From positions 195,142 through 259,141 of the forward strand of contig NZ_CH672406.1 in NCBI RefSeq assembly GCF_000152885.1: DNA of 64,000 bases, given 5' to 3'. The position numbers were made by a program, and so were the translations under genes. How positions within the stretch are numbered: position 1 is the first letter of the stretch; every line of letters begins with the position of its first letter. The stretch comes from Idiomarina baltica OS145. GTDB taxonomy: Bacteria; Pseudomonadota; Gammaproteobacteria; Enterobacterales; Alteromonadaceae. Shown here one piece after another: positions 44,575 through 54,098 of the stretch. A model generated the notes under the pieces. The model saw nothing but the letters and a program-made list of their open reading frames with translations. It was not told where the DNA came from and ran no database searches.

Positions 44575-47066
44575 TCCTGCTGTAAGTTTTCCTCAAACAG
44601 CTTGTAGATACGACGGTATTCGTTTAACCAACTCTCCGGCTGACGGAATCCGTGCGGCTCCACTGGATAAATCGCGGTTTCCCAGTCGGTCTTTTTCAAC
44701 TCAATCAAACGTTGCACAAGGCGTACGCTGTCTTGGAAGAATACGTTGTCATCCACCATCGGTGAGTTAATTAACAAGGCGTCCTCTAAACCGTCCGCAT
44801 AGTAAATGGGTGAGCTACGGCGATAAGCAATCGCATCATCCTGCGGTAGGTTTAAAATATTGGACGTATAACCCGTGTTGTAATGTGCCCAGTCGGTCAC
44901 TGGACGCAGCGCCGAACCCGCTTGGAATAAACCAGGTTCTTTAAATAGCGCCATAAAGGTTAAGAAGCCACCATACGAGCCACCATAAGTACCCATGCGC
45001 TCGCCATCAACGTTCACATTGGTTTGTAGCCAATCCGTTACGTCGACCAAATCTTCAACCTCAGGCGTGCCCATTTGGCGATAGATCGCGGTGCGCCAAT
45101 CACGTCCGTAACCTTTAGAACCCCGGTAGTCGAGATCAGCCACGACATAACCTTGCTTGTTAAGGAAGCTATGGAACATAAACTCACGGAAATAGCCGGA
45201 CCAGCCCATATGCGCGTTTTGCAGGTAACCCGCGCCGTGAATAAAGACGACTGCCGGATACTCTTCAGCACGTTCGGCATCAAAACCTTCCGGCTTGTAT
45301 ACTCGCGTATAAATCGGTTCATCTACGTGGGATGAAGCAATGGGCACGATTTCCGGCGCGGTCCAGTCGATACTTAAGAATTTCTCAGATACGGTGTGAG
45401 TGAGGCGCTGCGCTTCATCTGTCGCATCAGCATTCTTGACGTAAAGCTCAGGCGGCATCAAAGGAGTCGAATACGTGAGTAATAACCGTTCACTCGTTGG
45501 ACTTAATTCGTAGCCCGTCATTCCACCTAAGTCAGTGAGCTGTTCAGGCTCACTTGAGCCATCCACCGCAACTCGGTAAATCTCATAAATACCCGGGTGG
45601 GGTTGATTGGCTTGAAAGTACAACTGACTGCTATCAGCCGATAGTGTCGGTGTTTCAACCACGTATTGGCCTTCAGTTAACTGCGTGGTTTGTTGATCAA
45701 GATCACGCGCATACAGATGTGAGTAGCCATCCGCTTCGGACATGAACCAAAGCGTATCTTCATCGACCCAACCAAACTCATTGTGTGTGTAATTAATCCA
45801 TGCATCATCGTGTAAGCGATCTTGCTGCTCTAACTGTTTGGCGCCGAAGTCGACGGTCGCAATCCAACGCTCCTTGTTGTCCCAAGCTTCGAGCATGACA
45901 GCCACTTCCGAACCTTCTTCGTTCCACTGAATCGCACCGTTTTCCCAGCCCCAGTCAGCCATCAACTGAATAGCACGAGGCTCGTTTTTGCTTTCGTATG
46001 ACTGCCCTTCCGCCTTGGCATTTTCAGCTTTTACCGCGGCCAATACGTCTTCGTTCCAGCCGTCGAGTGTGTTGTAGGTCAAACTCGTTTGAGTATGCTT
46101 CTGCAGATCCAGCAACACTAACTGATGTTGCTGAGGTTTTGCATCGGCGACACGGCGACGCACTTTCTCCGGCTCAATGCGACCATCTTCTGTGATGTAG
46201 TTCGGCATGATATCGCCGTCATCGCGCCAACTCTGTGGCTCGGACATAGCAACCAACAGGTAGCGTCCGTTCGGCGACAACCGTCCATCGACCCATTGCA
46301 TACGTTTATCAAGATAAAACGCCTGCGGCGCTAATGTGTCATTTTGTTGCTGTAACTGCTGCTGATATTCAAACTGTTCGGCACGATTTTTACGCTCTTT
46401 CTGTACAAACTGAATCAGGTTCTGTTCTTCCTTAGCGATATAGTCAGCCGGCGCTTCATTGGCTTGTGGTTCATCAGCGAACTGGATATCAGCCATTTGC
46501 TGTGACAAACCTGAACGTACGTCGATACGGAAGAACTGCTGACCTTGTTGATAGCTTAGCGAACCATCCGCCATTGCTTGAAGGTTGTGCTGACGTTCGC
46601 TATCACGTGTGAGTTGCTTCACCTCACCATTACCAAAACGAACAAACACATTACCTTTATAGGTGTATGCTAACCAGTCACCCGCTACCGACGATTCTTT
46701 TTCGTCAGCGATATAAAGGTGTTGCTCCGAGAGTGGCACAGCCTGCGGCTCACTTTGTCCACCCTTAATTATCATTAAGTCGCGAACTTCACTACCTTCG
46801 CGTTTTTGGTAGAACAGGATATCTTGCCCGTCTAAGCTCCAAAATGCGTTTTCAGGAAAACGACCCATCCAATCGGGATCAGCCATGATTTGCTCAAGGG
46901 TAAGTTCAGCCACGCCTTCAGCCGAAGCCAGTGGATCGGCTTTTAAAGTCGCGGGTGTGGGCGCTTTATGAGTGGTTGTAGATTGCGCAACCGTGCTTTG
47001 AGTGGATGCGCAAGACGCAGTAACGAGCGCCGCGCTCAGTGCGATCACCAAACGGGATTTTTGCAT
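44571..47066 (-). CDS. Lipoprotein S9 prolyl oligopeptidase/DPP-IV-like peptidase
   Basis: 831 residues with a lipoprotein signal (ALVTASCASTQ; Cys near 19). A long beta-propeller region (about 60-560) precedes an alpha/beta-hydrolase catalytic domain: YPAVVFIHGAGY, GYVVADLDYRGSKGYGRDWR, the nucleophile GGSYGGFLTF and a late PHGF (His). The DPP-IV family cuts dipeptides after proline or alanine. The enzyme sits near the cell surface, in line with a peptide-using lifestyle. It ends overlapping the rhombosortase gene by 4 bp. Confidence 0.93.
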   Translation of the reverse strand: MQKSRLVIALSAALVTASCASTQSTVAQSTTTHKAPTPATLKADPLASAEGVAELTLEQIMADPDWMGRFPENAFWSLDGQDILFYQKREGSEVRDLMIIKGGQSEPQAVPLSEQHLYIADEKESSVAGDWLAYTYKGNVFVRFGNGEVKQLTRDSERQHNLQAMADGSLSYQQGQQFFRIDVRSGLSQQMADIQFADEPQANEAPADYIAKEEQNLIQFVQKERKNRAEQFEYQQQLQQQNDTLAPQAFYLDKRMQWVDGRLSPNGRYLLVAMSEPQSWRDDGDIMPNYITEDGRIEPEKVRRRVADAKPQQHQLVLLDLQKHTQTSLTYNTLDGWNEDVLAAVKAENAKAEGQSYESKNEPRAIQLMADWGWENGAIQWNEEGSEVAVMLEAWDNKERWIATVDFGAKQLEQQDRLHDDAWINYTHNEFGWVDEDTLWFMSEADGYSHLYARDLDQQTTQLTEGQYVVETPTLSADSSQLYFQANQPHPGIYEIYRVAVDGSSEPEQLTDLGGMTGYELSPTSERLLLTYSTPLMPPELYVKNADATDEAQRLTHTVSEKFLSIDWTAPEIVPIASSHVDEPIYTRVYKPEGFDAERAEEYPAVVFIHGAGYLQNAHMGWSGYFREFMFHSFLNKQGYVVADLDYRGSKGYGRDWRTAIYRQMGTPEVEDLVDVTDWLQTNVNVDGERMGTYGGSYGGFLTFMALFKEPGLFQAGSALRPVTDWAHYNTGYTSNILNLPQDDAIAYRRSSPIYYADGLEDALLINSPMVDDNVFFQDSVRLVQRLIELKKTDWETAIYPVEPHGFRQPESWLNEYRRIYKLFEENLQQD

Positions 47067-47077
47067 ACTGATTTCCT

Positions 47078-47719
47078 TTATTGTGCGTCGGGTTGATTTT
47101 CCGGTAAGGCTTGTTGAACCGCATCCAGTTTTAACAAATTGCTGTGCACACGCACTAGATTTGGATAGTCGTCTAGCGGCACGTTAAATCGGAGCGCATT
47201 GTATACCTGCGGCAACAAACAAATATCCGCTAATGTTACCGAATTTCCAAAGCAATAATCACCTGCATAATCGGCAAGACGCTGTTCAAATGCGGTAAAG
47301 CTCTTCGTAACCCAGTGGTGGATCCATTCAACTTTCTGTTCATCACTGCATTTAAGCGTGCCCGTCAAATATTGCAATACACGCAAGTTGGTTACGGGTT
47401 GCAGCTCACACGCTAGATCATAGGCGAGCGCACGCACTTGCGCTTTGGCAACATGTTCCGTGGGTAACAAAGGATTATCGGGGTAACAATCATCGAGATA
47501 TTCGAGAATGGCTAGCGACTGGTTGAGTTTTACGTCACCGTCAATCAATGTCGGGACGAGTTCAGAAGGGTTTAGTTTCCGGTACGCTTCACTATGTTGC
47601 TCACCGCCATCTTTGACTAGGTGAACCGGATGATAAGTATAGTCGCACTGTTTAAATGCGAGTCCTAAGCGCACACGAAAACTGGCGCTTGAGCGCCAGT
47701 ATCCGTAAAGTTCCATCAT
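47078..47719 (-). CDS. maiA: Maleylacetoacetate isomerase
   Basis: 213 residues of the zeta-class glutathione S-transferase type, starting LYGYWRSSASFRVRLGLAFK with the active SSASFRVR loop. NPSELVPTLIDGDVKLNQSLAILEYLDD is the glutathione-binding region. It converts maleylacetoacetate to fumarylacetoacetate in tyrosine degradation. The gene overlaps fahA by 1 bp and closes the hppD-hmgA-fahA-maiA operon. Confidence 0.96.
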   Translation of the reverse strand: MMELYGYWRSSASFRVRLGLAFKQCDYTYHPVHLVKDGGEQHSEAYRKLNPSELVPTLIDGDVKLNQSLAILEYLDDCYPDNPLLPTEHVAKAQVRALAYDLACELQPVTNLRVLQYLTGTLKCSDEQKVEWIHHWVTKSFTAFEQRLADYAGDYCFGNSVTLADICLLPQVYNALRFNVPLDDYPNLVRVHSNLLKLDAVQQALPENQPDAQ

Positions 47720-48741
47720 TATTGCGGTCCTTTGTATTGCACCACTTTTTGGTCGATAGCGCCGAAGATCGACTCGCCATCGGCGTTTTTCATTTCAAAA
47801 TGAATGGTATCACCAAAGTCCATAAACTGGGTTGTGGGCTGTCCGTCACGAATAGTTTCGATCATACGCACTTCTGCAATACAGCTATACCCTACGCCAC
47901 CTTCGGCGATCGCTGTCCCATGATCGGTGCCCTGCTTATTGGATACTGTACCTGAACCAATGATTGCACCGGCACCCAAATGGCGAGTTTTTGCTGCGTG
48001 AGCAACCAACTGCGCGAAGTTAAATGTCATGTCTTCGCCCGCGTTAGGTTTACCGAAAGGCTTTCCGTTGTATTGTGATAACAGCGGTAAATGCACTTTG
48101 CTGTCTTGCCATGCGTCACCCAACTCGTCCGGGGTGACGGCAACCGGCGAAAATGCAGATGAGGGTTTACTTTGGAAAAAGCCGAAGCCTTTACCCAGTT
48201 CACCCGGAATCAGGCCACGTAAAGATACATCATTGACCAACATCAATAATTTAATGTGTTGGCTGGCATCTTTGGCTTCAATCCCCATCGGGACGTCGTC
48301 AGTGATGACTGCGATTTCGCCTTCGAAATCGATGCCCCACTCATTGCTTGCCATCTCGATATCATCGTGAGGCGCGAGAAAATCATCTGAGCCCCCTTGA
48401 TACATCAAAGGATCTTCCCAAAAGCTCGGTGGCATTTCAGCGCCGCGTGCTTTACGTACCAACTCAACGTGATTCACGTAAGCGCTGCCATCAGCCCACT
48501 GATAAGCCCGTGGTAGCGGTGACTCACACAAATGCTGCTCAAATGTCACAGCCCCTTCAACATCACCTTGATTCAGTGATTGATAAACCGCGTCAGCTTT
48601 TGGCGCAAGCTCGTCCCAGTTATCAACGAGCTCTTGCATACAACTCGCGATGGCTGGAATGGCTACTGCTTTGGTTAAGTCACGGCTGACGACCATCAGT
48701 TGGCCGTCGCGCGTACCATTTCGATAGGTTGCTAGTTTCAT
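47719..48741 (-). CDS. fahA: Fumarylacetoacetate hydrolase
   Basis: 340 residues. The FAH-fold region from about residue 120 has the metal ligands in IDFEGEIAVITDD and the later LVNDVSLRG, with GKGFGFFQSKPSSAFSP and GSGTVSNKQGTDHG. It splits fumarylacetoacetate into fumarate and acetoacetate, the last step of tyrosine catabolism. It lies 6 nt downstream of hmgA. The length matches the bacterial two-domain form. Confidence 0.95.
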   Translation of the reverse strand: MKLATYRNGTRDGQLMVVSRDLTKAVAIPAIASCMQELVDNWDELAPKADAVYQSLNQGDVEGAVTFEQHLCESPLPRAYQWADGSAYVNHVELVRKARGAEMPPSFWEDPLMYQGGSDDFLAPHDDIEMASNEWGIDFEGEIAVITDDVPMGIEAKDASQHIKLLMLVNDVSLRGLIPGELGKGFGFFQSKPSSAFSPVAVTPDELGDAWQDSKVHLPLLSQYNGKPFGKPNAGEDMTFNFAQLVAHAAKTRHLGAGAIIGSGTVSNKQGTDHGTAIAEGGVGYSCIAEVRMIETIRDGQPTTQFMDFGDTIHFEMKNADGESIFGAIDQKVVQYKGPQ

Positions 48742-48747
48742 ATTGTT

Positions 48748-49878
48748 TTACTTCTCCTTCCAACTGAACACGTAGTCGGGATTCTCAACACTCATTGCCG
48801 CGTCGGATGCTTCTAATGCATCGCGCGTGTCGAGCATGACTGCGACTTCATCGGTGAATTTCTTTTTATGTTCTAGACCCGCTTTAAAGGCTTTTGGATG
48901 CGGTCCGTGGGTAAAGCCTGCCGGATGAAAGGTCACCATACCACGATCGATGTTGTCACGACTAAAGAAGTCGCCTTCGTGATAGAACAACACTTCGTCA
49001 TAATCATCATTATTATGATAAAACGGAACTTTAAGTGCGCCTGGGTCACTCTCGATTGGACGCGGAACAAAAGTACACACGACAAACCGCTCAGCAACAA
49101 ACGTAGTGTGCGCTGAGGGTGGCAGGTGATAACGGTGACTCATCAGTGGGCGAATATCACGCCAATTAAGTCGAACCGGTGCCAAATCGCCATGCCAACC
49201 CACGGCATCCAGCGGATTAAACGGATAGGTAATCACCGAAACCTGCTGGTGACGTTTGACGAAAGTTTGCGTCTGCTCTTCGCTATATTGTGCCTTAAAG
49301 GCATCATCAATCGCCGGTGTATCCAGTACCGCCGGATCGAAAATCGCGTGGTTACCGACCAATCCTTTTTCAGGTAACTGATACGCACCGTTCGTCGCTT
49401 CGATCATCAACAGCTGCATAGGCTCTTCGGGCTCAATGCGCCAGCTCGTTGAGCGTGGAACGAGAAAGTAGTCGCCTTTAACCAGCTTGATATGCCCGTA
49501 ATCGCAAAATACATGACCACTGCCCTCATGAACAAACAGCAAGTCATCACCATCGGCATTGCGCACCAGGTAGTTCATCTTGCTTTGGCAGTGCCATAAA
49601 CGAAACTTACAGTTAGCGTTCTCAAGCAGATTATTTACCAACCACGGGTTTTCTTGGTCTAAGTCTTCCAATTGATTAAAGTCGAAGGCGCGCGGACGCA
49701 ACGGTCCTTGCCAATCCGACCAACCTGTCGGTGCGTGCTGATGATGGAAATGAGTAGCAGGGCCGAAGAATCCACTTCGACCCGCTTCACGTTCATACAT
49801 CGCCTGCTCAGGAAAGTCAGCATGAGCCTGTCGTGAATGCGCGCCTTCCTGTTTGGGAAAGCTGATCCACTTACGCAT
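48748..49878 (-). CDS. hmgA: Homogentisate 1,2-dioxygenase
   Basis: 376 residues, shorter than the 430-440 of Pseudomonas and human enzymes and typical of a compact proteobacterial type. Recognisable parts are FFGPATHFHHQHAPTGW, VHEGSGHVFCDYG, a cupin-like FLVPRSTSWRIEP, FYHNNDDYDEVLFYHEG and TFHPAGFTHGPHPKAF (iron-ligand His/Glu). It opens the homogentisate ring to maleylacetoacetate with oxygen. The start overlaps the hppD end by 8 bp, so translation is probably coupled. Confidence 0.93.
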   Translation of the reverse strand: MRKWISFPKQEGAHSRQAHADFPEQAMYEREAGRSGFFGPATHFHHQHAPTGWSDWQGPLRPRAFDFNQLEDLDQENPWLVNNLLENANCKFRLWHCQSKMNYLVRNADGDDLLFVHEGSGHVFCDYGHIKLVKGDYFLVPRSTSWRIEPEEPMQLLMIEATNGAYQLPEKGLVGNHAIFDPAVLDTPAIDDAFKAQYSEEQTQTFVKRHQQVSVITYPFNPLDAVGWHGDLAPVRLNWRDIRPLMSHRYHLPPSAHTTFVAERFVVCTFVPRPIESDPGALKVPFYHNNDDYDEVLFYHEGDFFSRDNIDRGMVTFHPAGFTHGPHPKAFKAGLEHKKKFTDEVAVMLDTRDALEASDAAMSVENPDYVFSWKEK

Positions 49879-50944
49879 CGCTCAACACTCCTCGACGAAT
49901 TTGGTCTTCTTCGATACTTTCGAATAAGGCTTTGAAGTTACCTTCACCAAAACCTTCGTTACCTTTACGCTGAATAATTTCAAAGAACACTGGGCCAATC
50001 ACGGTTTGGGTAAAGATTTGTAGCAAGATGCCATCTTTCATCGGCGCGCCGTCGATCAAAATGCGCTGGTCGCGAAGTGCCTCAACATCTTCTTCATGAC
50101 CTTCTACACGTTCATTGATTTTCTCGTAGTAAGTATCTGGCGTATCCATGAACTCCATACCGATACTGCGTAAATCTTTTACTGTTTTATAGATATTGTC
50201 ACTGGTCAATGCAATGTGTTGAATGCCTTCACCGTTATACTCGCGCAGGTATTCCTCGATTTGTGATTTGTCGTCGTGCGATTCGTTAATAGGGATACGA
50301 ATTTTGCCGCACGGCGCAGTCATTGCACGGCTTAACAAGCCCGTGAGTTTACCTTCGATATCGAAATAGCGGATCTCACGGAAGTTACCGATACGCTCGT
50401 AGAAGCCAGCCCAAGTATCCATGTTGCCGCGGAATACGTTGTGGGTAAGGTGGTCAATTTCATATAGACCTGCGGCATGTGACGACATTTTCTCTTGCCA
50501 GTCAGGATAGAATTCAAAGTGGTCAGTATAAACGGCCATATCCTGATAGTTATCGATAAAGTACAGAGCGCTCTCGCCAATACCGTATACCGCGGGGATG
50601 TCTTCAATCACTCCTTGGTCAGCTGGGAATGCTTTCGCACCATTATCTAACGCATGCTCGAGTGCCTTTTTGGCATCCGCAACACGCCATGCCATACCGC
50701 ATACACTTGGGCCGTGCTTTTTAGCGAATTCCTCGGCTTGCCCACCCACTTGTGAGTTGATCACGAACTGGATATCGTTTTGCTTATACAGCCACGCTTC
50801 TTTGCTTTTATGCTTAGCCACTTCGGTGAAGCCCAACTTATCAAACAAGTCTTTAAGAGCTGCGATACCTTTGGCATCAGGGGCAGTGTACTCAACAAAC
50901 TCAAAACCGTCGGTGTTGAGTGGGTTATAATTCATATCGCTCAT
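49871..50944 (-). CDS. hppD: 4-Hydroxyphenylpyruvate dioxygenase
   Basis: 357 residues, as in bacterial HPPDs. The iron ligands are apparent: His in IDHLTHNVFRGN (about 168), His in GIQHIALTSDNIYKT (about 246) and Glu in GPVFFEIIQRKGNEGFGEGNF (about 325). The enzyme turns 4-hydroxyphenylpyruvate into homogentisate. It is the first gene of the four-gene operon; a strong TYR-box-like palindrome lies 128-145 nt upstream. The 252-bp gap up to tyrR also holds an inverted repeat and the tyrR terminator. Confidence 0.97.
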   Translation of the reverse strand: MSDMNYNPLNTDGFEFVEYTAPDAKGIAALKDLFDKLGFTEVAKHKSKEAWLYKQNDIQFVINSQVGGQAEEFAKKHGPSVCGMAWRVADAKKALEHALDNGAKAFPADQGVIEDIPAVYGIGESALYFIDNYQDMAVYTDHFEFYPDWQEKMSSHAAGLYEIDHLTHNVFRGNMDTWAGFYERIGNFREIRYFDIEGKLTGLLSRAMTAPCGKIRIPINESHDDKSQIEEYLREYNGEGIQHIALTSDNIYKTVKDLRSIGMEFMDTPDTYYEKINERVEGHEEDVEALRDQRILIDGAPMKDGILLQIFTQTVIGPVFFEIIQRKGNEGFGEGNFKALFESIEEDQIRRGVLSDA

Positions 50945-50963
50945 AACTACTTCCTTCTGTATT

Positions 50964-50998
50964 CGATTACATGGGTGTTTTTTTGTTTTGTGTAATCG
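50964..50998. promoter_or_regulatory. Inverted repeat upstream of hppD
   Basis: CGATTACA (50964-50971) and TGTAATCG (50991-50998) make a perfect 8-bp inverted repeat spaced by 19 nt, 20 nt before the hppD start codon. The TGTAA half resembles a TyrR half-site. It could be a leader hairpin or a pair of half-operators. Confidence 0.4.
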
Positions 50999-51071
50999 TT
51001 ACTTTAGGGGGGTTAGTTAAAATGAGCGAGTAAAGCGTAAAAACTACCCATCGTTGCGCCACGTCAAACTT

Positions 51072-51089
51072 TGTAACCTTTTATTTACA
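51072..51089. promoter_or_regulatory. TYR box (TyrR binding site) upstream of hppD
   Basis: TGTAAC-CTTTTA-TTTACA matches the TyrR consensus TGTAAA-N6-TTTACA at 11 of 12 positions, including the essential G and C sixteen bases apart. It sits 128 nt upstream of the hppD start and beside the tyrR terminator, so it most likely serves the hppD operon. Confidence 0.75.
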
Positions 51090-51120
51090 AAAAAGGAGAG
51101 CGCGTTAAGACGCGCTCTCC
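51089..51120 (-). terminator. Intrinsic terminator after tyrR
   Basis: GGAGAGCGCG and CGCGCTCTCC (51095-51120) form a perfect 10-bp GC-rich stem with a 6-nt loop; read on the minus strand it is followed by T6 (51094-51089). It lies 77 nt beyond the tyrR stop. Confidence 0.9.
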
Positions 51121-51196
51121 TCATGGACTTTGATAAATAAGTCGTAAACTTAATTGTACACACTGTTGTAGCGTGTCGTAAAAAGTTTACAGCTAT

Positions 51197-52756
51197 TTAA
51201 GACTGGCTTTTCTTGCGCTGCTTACCGATTCCGTAGTCACGCAGTTTATTAGCGACTGCCGTATGCGATAAACCCAAACGACGTGCCAGTTGTCGCGTAC
51301 TTGGGAAACTTGGATACAATCGTTTAAGTACAGTACTCTCGAAACGGCGCACCGCCTCATCCAAACTGATATCTTCAATTTCGATGGCTAACGGGTCATC
51401 ATCTATTTGCACTTCAGGCAACTTAACATCATTCGCCTCGAGCACGTCGCCATCGAGCATGGACACCGAACGAAACATCGTATTCTCAAGCTGACGTACG
51501 TTACCCGGCCATTGATAGGTCTTAATACGGTCCTTAGCTGAGCGGCTCAGTTTAACCAAGCTGCGCCCGAGCGATTTACAAGCTTGCGAAATAAAATGCT
51601 CAGCCAATAACACGGCATCCGCTTTACGTTCACGGAGTGGTGGTACATTCAGCGCCAGCACATTGAGTCGATAATACAAATCCTCGCGGAAAGTCCCCGC
51701 CTCAACTAGCTCATAGAGGTGGTTTTGTGCCGTACAAATAACACGTACATCGACGCTAACCTCTTGTTCTTCGCCGATACGACGGAATACGCCGTGCTCT
51801 AAAAAGCGCAATAACTTGGCCTGTAAATTAATTGACATCTCGCCGACTGAATCGAGTAACACGGTACCGCCAGCGGCTTGTTCTAGCACCCCTGTCTTTT
51901 TAGCACTGTGCTCTGATAAGCTGCCTGCGCCATGCCCAAATAACTCACTCTCGGCAACGTTGTCCGGTAACGCGGCGCAGTTAATCGCTAAAAACGGTTT
52001 ATCGGCGCGCGCTGATGCTTGATGACACGCCTTTGCCAACAACTCCTTACCGACGCCCGTCTCACCCTCTATCAACAGAGGCGCATCCAACTCAGCCATA
52101 CGCTGCGCTTCTTTAATCACCTTCTTAAATGCGGCGTTTTCAGTGAGTAAACGATCAAAGGCAGAGTCGTTTTTATTATTCTGCCACTGAGCGACATTAG
52201 GCTCGGTCTTGCACGTTAAGACAGCCCCCGCGAAAGAGCGACTACCGTCCTCGCCAGCGACCCAAATAGGTAATATCTGTGCGTAATACTCTGCATTGTT
52301 GATCACAACCGCTTCAAATACGGGTTCTTTAGGTTGTTTATCAAGCCAGCGCGCCAATCCAAATCCAGTGATGAATTGCGACAAATAGTCGCCACTTAGG
52401 GTGTCCTTCGGGGCACCTAATAACTGTGCTGCGGCATCATTAATGATATCAATACGTCCTTTGATATCGATGGAAATCACCGGATCCGGCAAAGTACTTA
52501 AGAGTAAATCAAATTCAAAATGCTCACGCTCAAAAGGCATGTATGGGATGGTTTTCACATCGATAACATTTGGAATTCGACGTATTTGTGGCATTAAGTG
52601 GCTGAAGTCTTCAAACGCGAGTTCAGGAAAGTTTAGGTAAATCTTTCCGCGCGGATCAATTTCAATACCTCTTAAATCGATTTCTTGATCGCGAAGTATC
52701 TGCAATACATCAAGGCAAATGCCTAAACGGTCATCGCAGGTTATCTCTAGTCTCAT
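51197..52756 (-). CDS. tyrR: TyrR-family transcriptional regulator
   Basis: 519 residues with ACT (about 1-75), PAS (about 78-190), AAA+ (about 205-430) and Fis-type HTH (SFPSTRQLARRLGLSHTAVANKLRDYG). Walker A is GETGVGKE (231-238). The sigma-54 contact loop normally GAFTGA reads GAGSLS after ELFGH, as in the sigma-70-acting TyrR class, so it should not activate sigma-54 promoters. It senses aromatic amino acids and should regulate the hpp/phh genes around it. A TYR-box-like site 25 nt upstream suggests self-control. Confidence 0.94.
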   Translation of the reverse strand: MRLEITCDDRLGICLDVLQILRDQEIDLRGIEIDPRGKIYLNFPELAFEDFSHLMPQIRRIPNVIDVKTIPYMPFEREHFEFDLLLSTLPDPVISIDIKGRIDIINDAAAQLLGAPKDTLSGDYLSQFITGFGLARWLDKQPKEPVFEAVVINNAEYYAQILPIWVAGEDGSRSFAGAVLTCKTEPNVAQWQNNKNDSAFDRLLTENAAFKKVIKEAQRMAELDAPLLIEGETGVGKELLAKACHQASARADKPFLAINCAALPDNVAESELFGHGAGSLSEHSAKKTGVLEQAAGGTVLLDSVGEMSINLQAKLLRFLEHGVFRRIGEEQEVSVDVRVICTAQNHLYELVEAGTFREDLYYRLNVLALNVPPLRERKADAVLLAEHFISQACKSLGRSLVKLSRSAKDRIKTYQWPGNVRQLENTMFRSVSMLDGDVLEANDVKLPEVQIDDDPLAIEIEDISLDEAVRRFESTVLKRLYPSFPSTRQLARRLGLSHTAVANKLRDYGIGKQRKKSQS

Positions 52757-52780
52757 GTCATTCGTTCAGGTTGAGAGATC

Positions 52781-52798
52781 TGTAAAGTATATCGTACA
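52781..52798. promoter_or_regulatory. TYR-box-like site upstream of tyrR
   Basis: TGTAAA-GTATAT-CGTACA matches TGTAAA-N6-TTTACA at 10 of 12 positions with the key G and C retained, 24 nt before the tyrR start codon. Position and match suggest autoregulation. Confidence 0.55.
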
Positions 52799-52820
52799 GG
52801 ATATTCAAGCACGGATACAG

Positions 52821-52850
52821 AAAAACCCTAGCGTTTGAGCTAGGGTTTTT
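52821..52850. terminator. Intrinsic terminator after phhB
   Basis: AAAAACCCTAGC and GCTAGGGTTTTT form a 12-bp perfect stem around GTTTGA, with the A/T runs making it work on either strand. It separates phhAB from tyrR. Confidence 0.93.
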
Positions 52851-52884
52851 GACGTTCTATCGAACTATTTGCCGAATCTTAAGC

Positions 52885-53223
52885 TTAATTTAAGATTTCG
52901 TCCGTTTTCGCAGCCATAACAAAATCGTTTTTGTGTAGGCCATTAATTGCATGGGTCCACCAGGTCACCGTCGCCTTACCCCACTCAGTGATAATTTCTG
53001 GATGGTGCTTCTCGGCCTCAGCAATTTCACCGACTTTGTTGGTGAATTCCAATGCTTGGCGGAAGTTTTTGAATTTAAACTCGCGACGTAACATCATCAC
53101 ACCGTCGTCACTCACCGGCGTCCACTCGGGGATCTCGCGCATCAACGATGCCAACTCATCATCACTGACCTTCGGTGCGTCTGCGTTACACGCTTCACAG
53201 TGTTCTTGATTTAATGCAGCCAT
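52885..53223 (-). CDS. phhB: 4a-Hydroxytetrahydrobiopterin dehydratase
   Basis: 112 residues, the normal length. The active-site histidines are in [14 protein letters not shown], preceded by [17 protein letters not shown] and followed by [21 protein letters not shown] (third His). It regenerates the pterin cofactor of phenylalanine hydroxylase. Twenty nt separate it from phhA, and a terminator follows, so phhA-phhB is one transcript. Confidence 0.96.
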   Translation of the reverse strand: MAALNQEHCEACNADAPKVSDDELASLMREIPEWTPVSDDGVMMLRREFKFKNFRQALEFTNKVGEIAEAEKHHPEIITEWGKATVTWWTHAINGLHKNDFVMAAKTDEILN

Positions 53224-53243
53224 ATAAATACTCCTGTTAATTA

Positions 53244-54038
53244 TTATGCCGCGTCTTTAGGCGGGAATTTTGGTTCAAAGAGTCCCAGTTCCATAGCCTC
53301 GCGTACCAACGCCATGATATCCATGTCTGAAATCTCAAATAATTCATCGACACTATTGATGGTGTAGTACACAGGCTGAATAATATCGATCCGATAAGGG
53401 GTTCGCAGTGCATCCAACGCTTTCAGTGGATGGCGTTCAGGCTTATCACTGTTCACCGCATATTCTGTTTCCGCTGGTGAGGATAAAATACCACCACCAT
53501 AAATGCGGATGCCTTCGTCCGTTTGTAACAGGCCAAATTCAACAGTAAACCAGTATAAGCGTGCTAAGTAAACGCGTTCTTTCGGTGTCGCCGCATAACC
53601 CAGTTTGCCATATTGATGTGTAAAGTGGGCAAATGCAGGATTGGTCAACAATGGACAATGGCCGAAAATTTCATGAAAGATGTCGGGTTCTTGCAAGTAG
53701 TCGAACTCTTCCCGAGTGCGAATAAACGTGGCGACTGGGAATTGCTTATTTGCTAACAATCGAAAGAATTCGTCAAACGGAATCAGTGCCGGCACCGCAG
53801 CAACCTGCCAACCTGTTTCACGCTCAAGTACTTCATTAAGCTCGTGCAGCTGCGGTATACGGTCTTTTGGCAAGTCGAGTAAATCAAGTCCTTTCATGTA
53901 CTCATCACAGGCTTTACCTGGAATGCACTTAAGTTGACGATCGACTAAATCGTGCCAAACCTGATTCTCCTCATCAGTCCAATGAATGATTCCCTCGGCA
54001 TCGGGCTGTTTGGATACGTAATTACTCTCTTTACCCAT
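53244..54038 (-). CDS. phhA: Phenylalanine 4-monooxygenase
   Basis: 264 residues, like other bacterial PhhA. The iron ligands are HEIFGH in [20 protein letters not shown] (His/His) and Glu in [11 protein letters not shown]. It hydroxylates phenylalanine to tyrosine using a pterin cofactor and iron. It starts 60 bp after the megL stop; no strong TYR box was seen there, only a weak half match. With phhB and the hpp operon it gives a full route from phenylalanine, apart from the transaminase. Confidence 0.97.
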   Translation of the reverse strand: MGKESNYVSKQPDAEGIIHWTDEENQVWHDLVDRQLKCIPGKACDEYMKGLDLLDLPKDRIPQLHELNEVLERETGWQVAAVPALIPFDEFFRLLANKQFPVATFIRTREEFDYLQEPDIFHEIFGHCPLLTNPAFAHFTHQYGKLGYAATPKERVYLARLYWFTVEFGLLQTDEGIRIYGGGILSSPAETEYAVNSDKPERHPLKALDALRTPYRIDIIQPVYYTINSVDELFEISDMDIMALVREAMELGLFEPKFPPKDAA

Positions 54039-54098
54039 AGTTATGCCTCTTCTTGCTGTTCTAATTTAAGTGTAGATCAATAATTAAAGTCTGTATGG

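Noticed and set aside
54071-54088. Weak TYR-box-like TGTAGA-N6-ATTAAA before phhA
   Set aside because: The second half lacks the key C and two further matches; too weak to report as a site.
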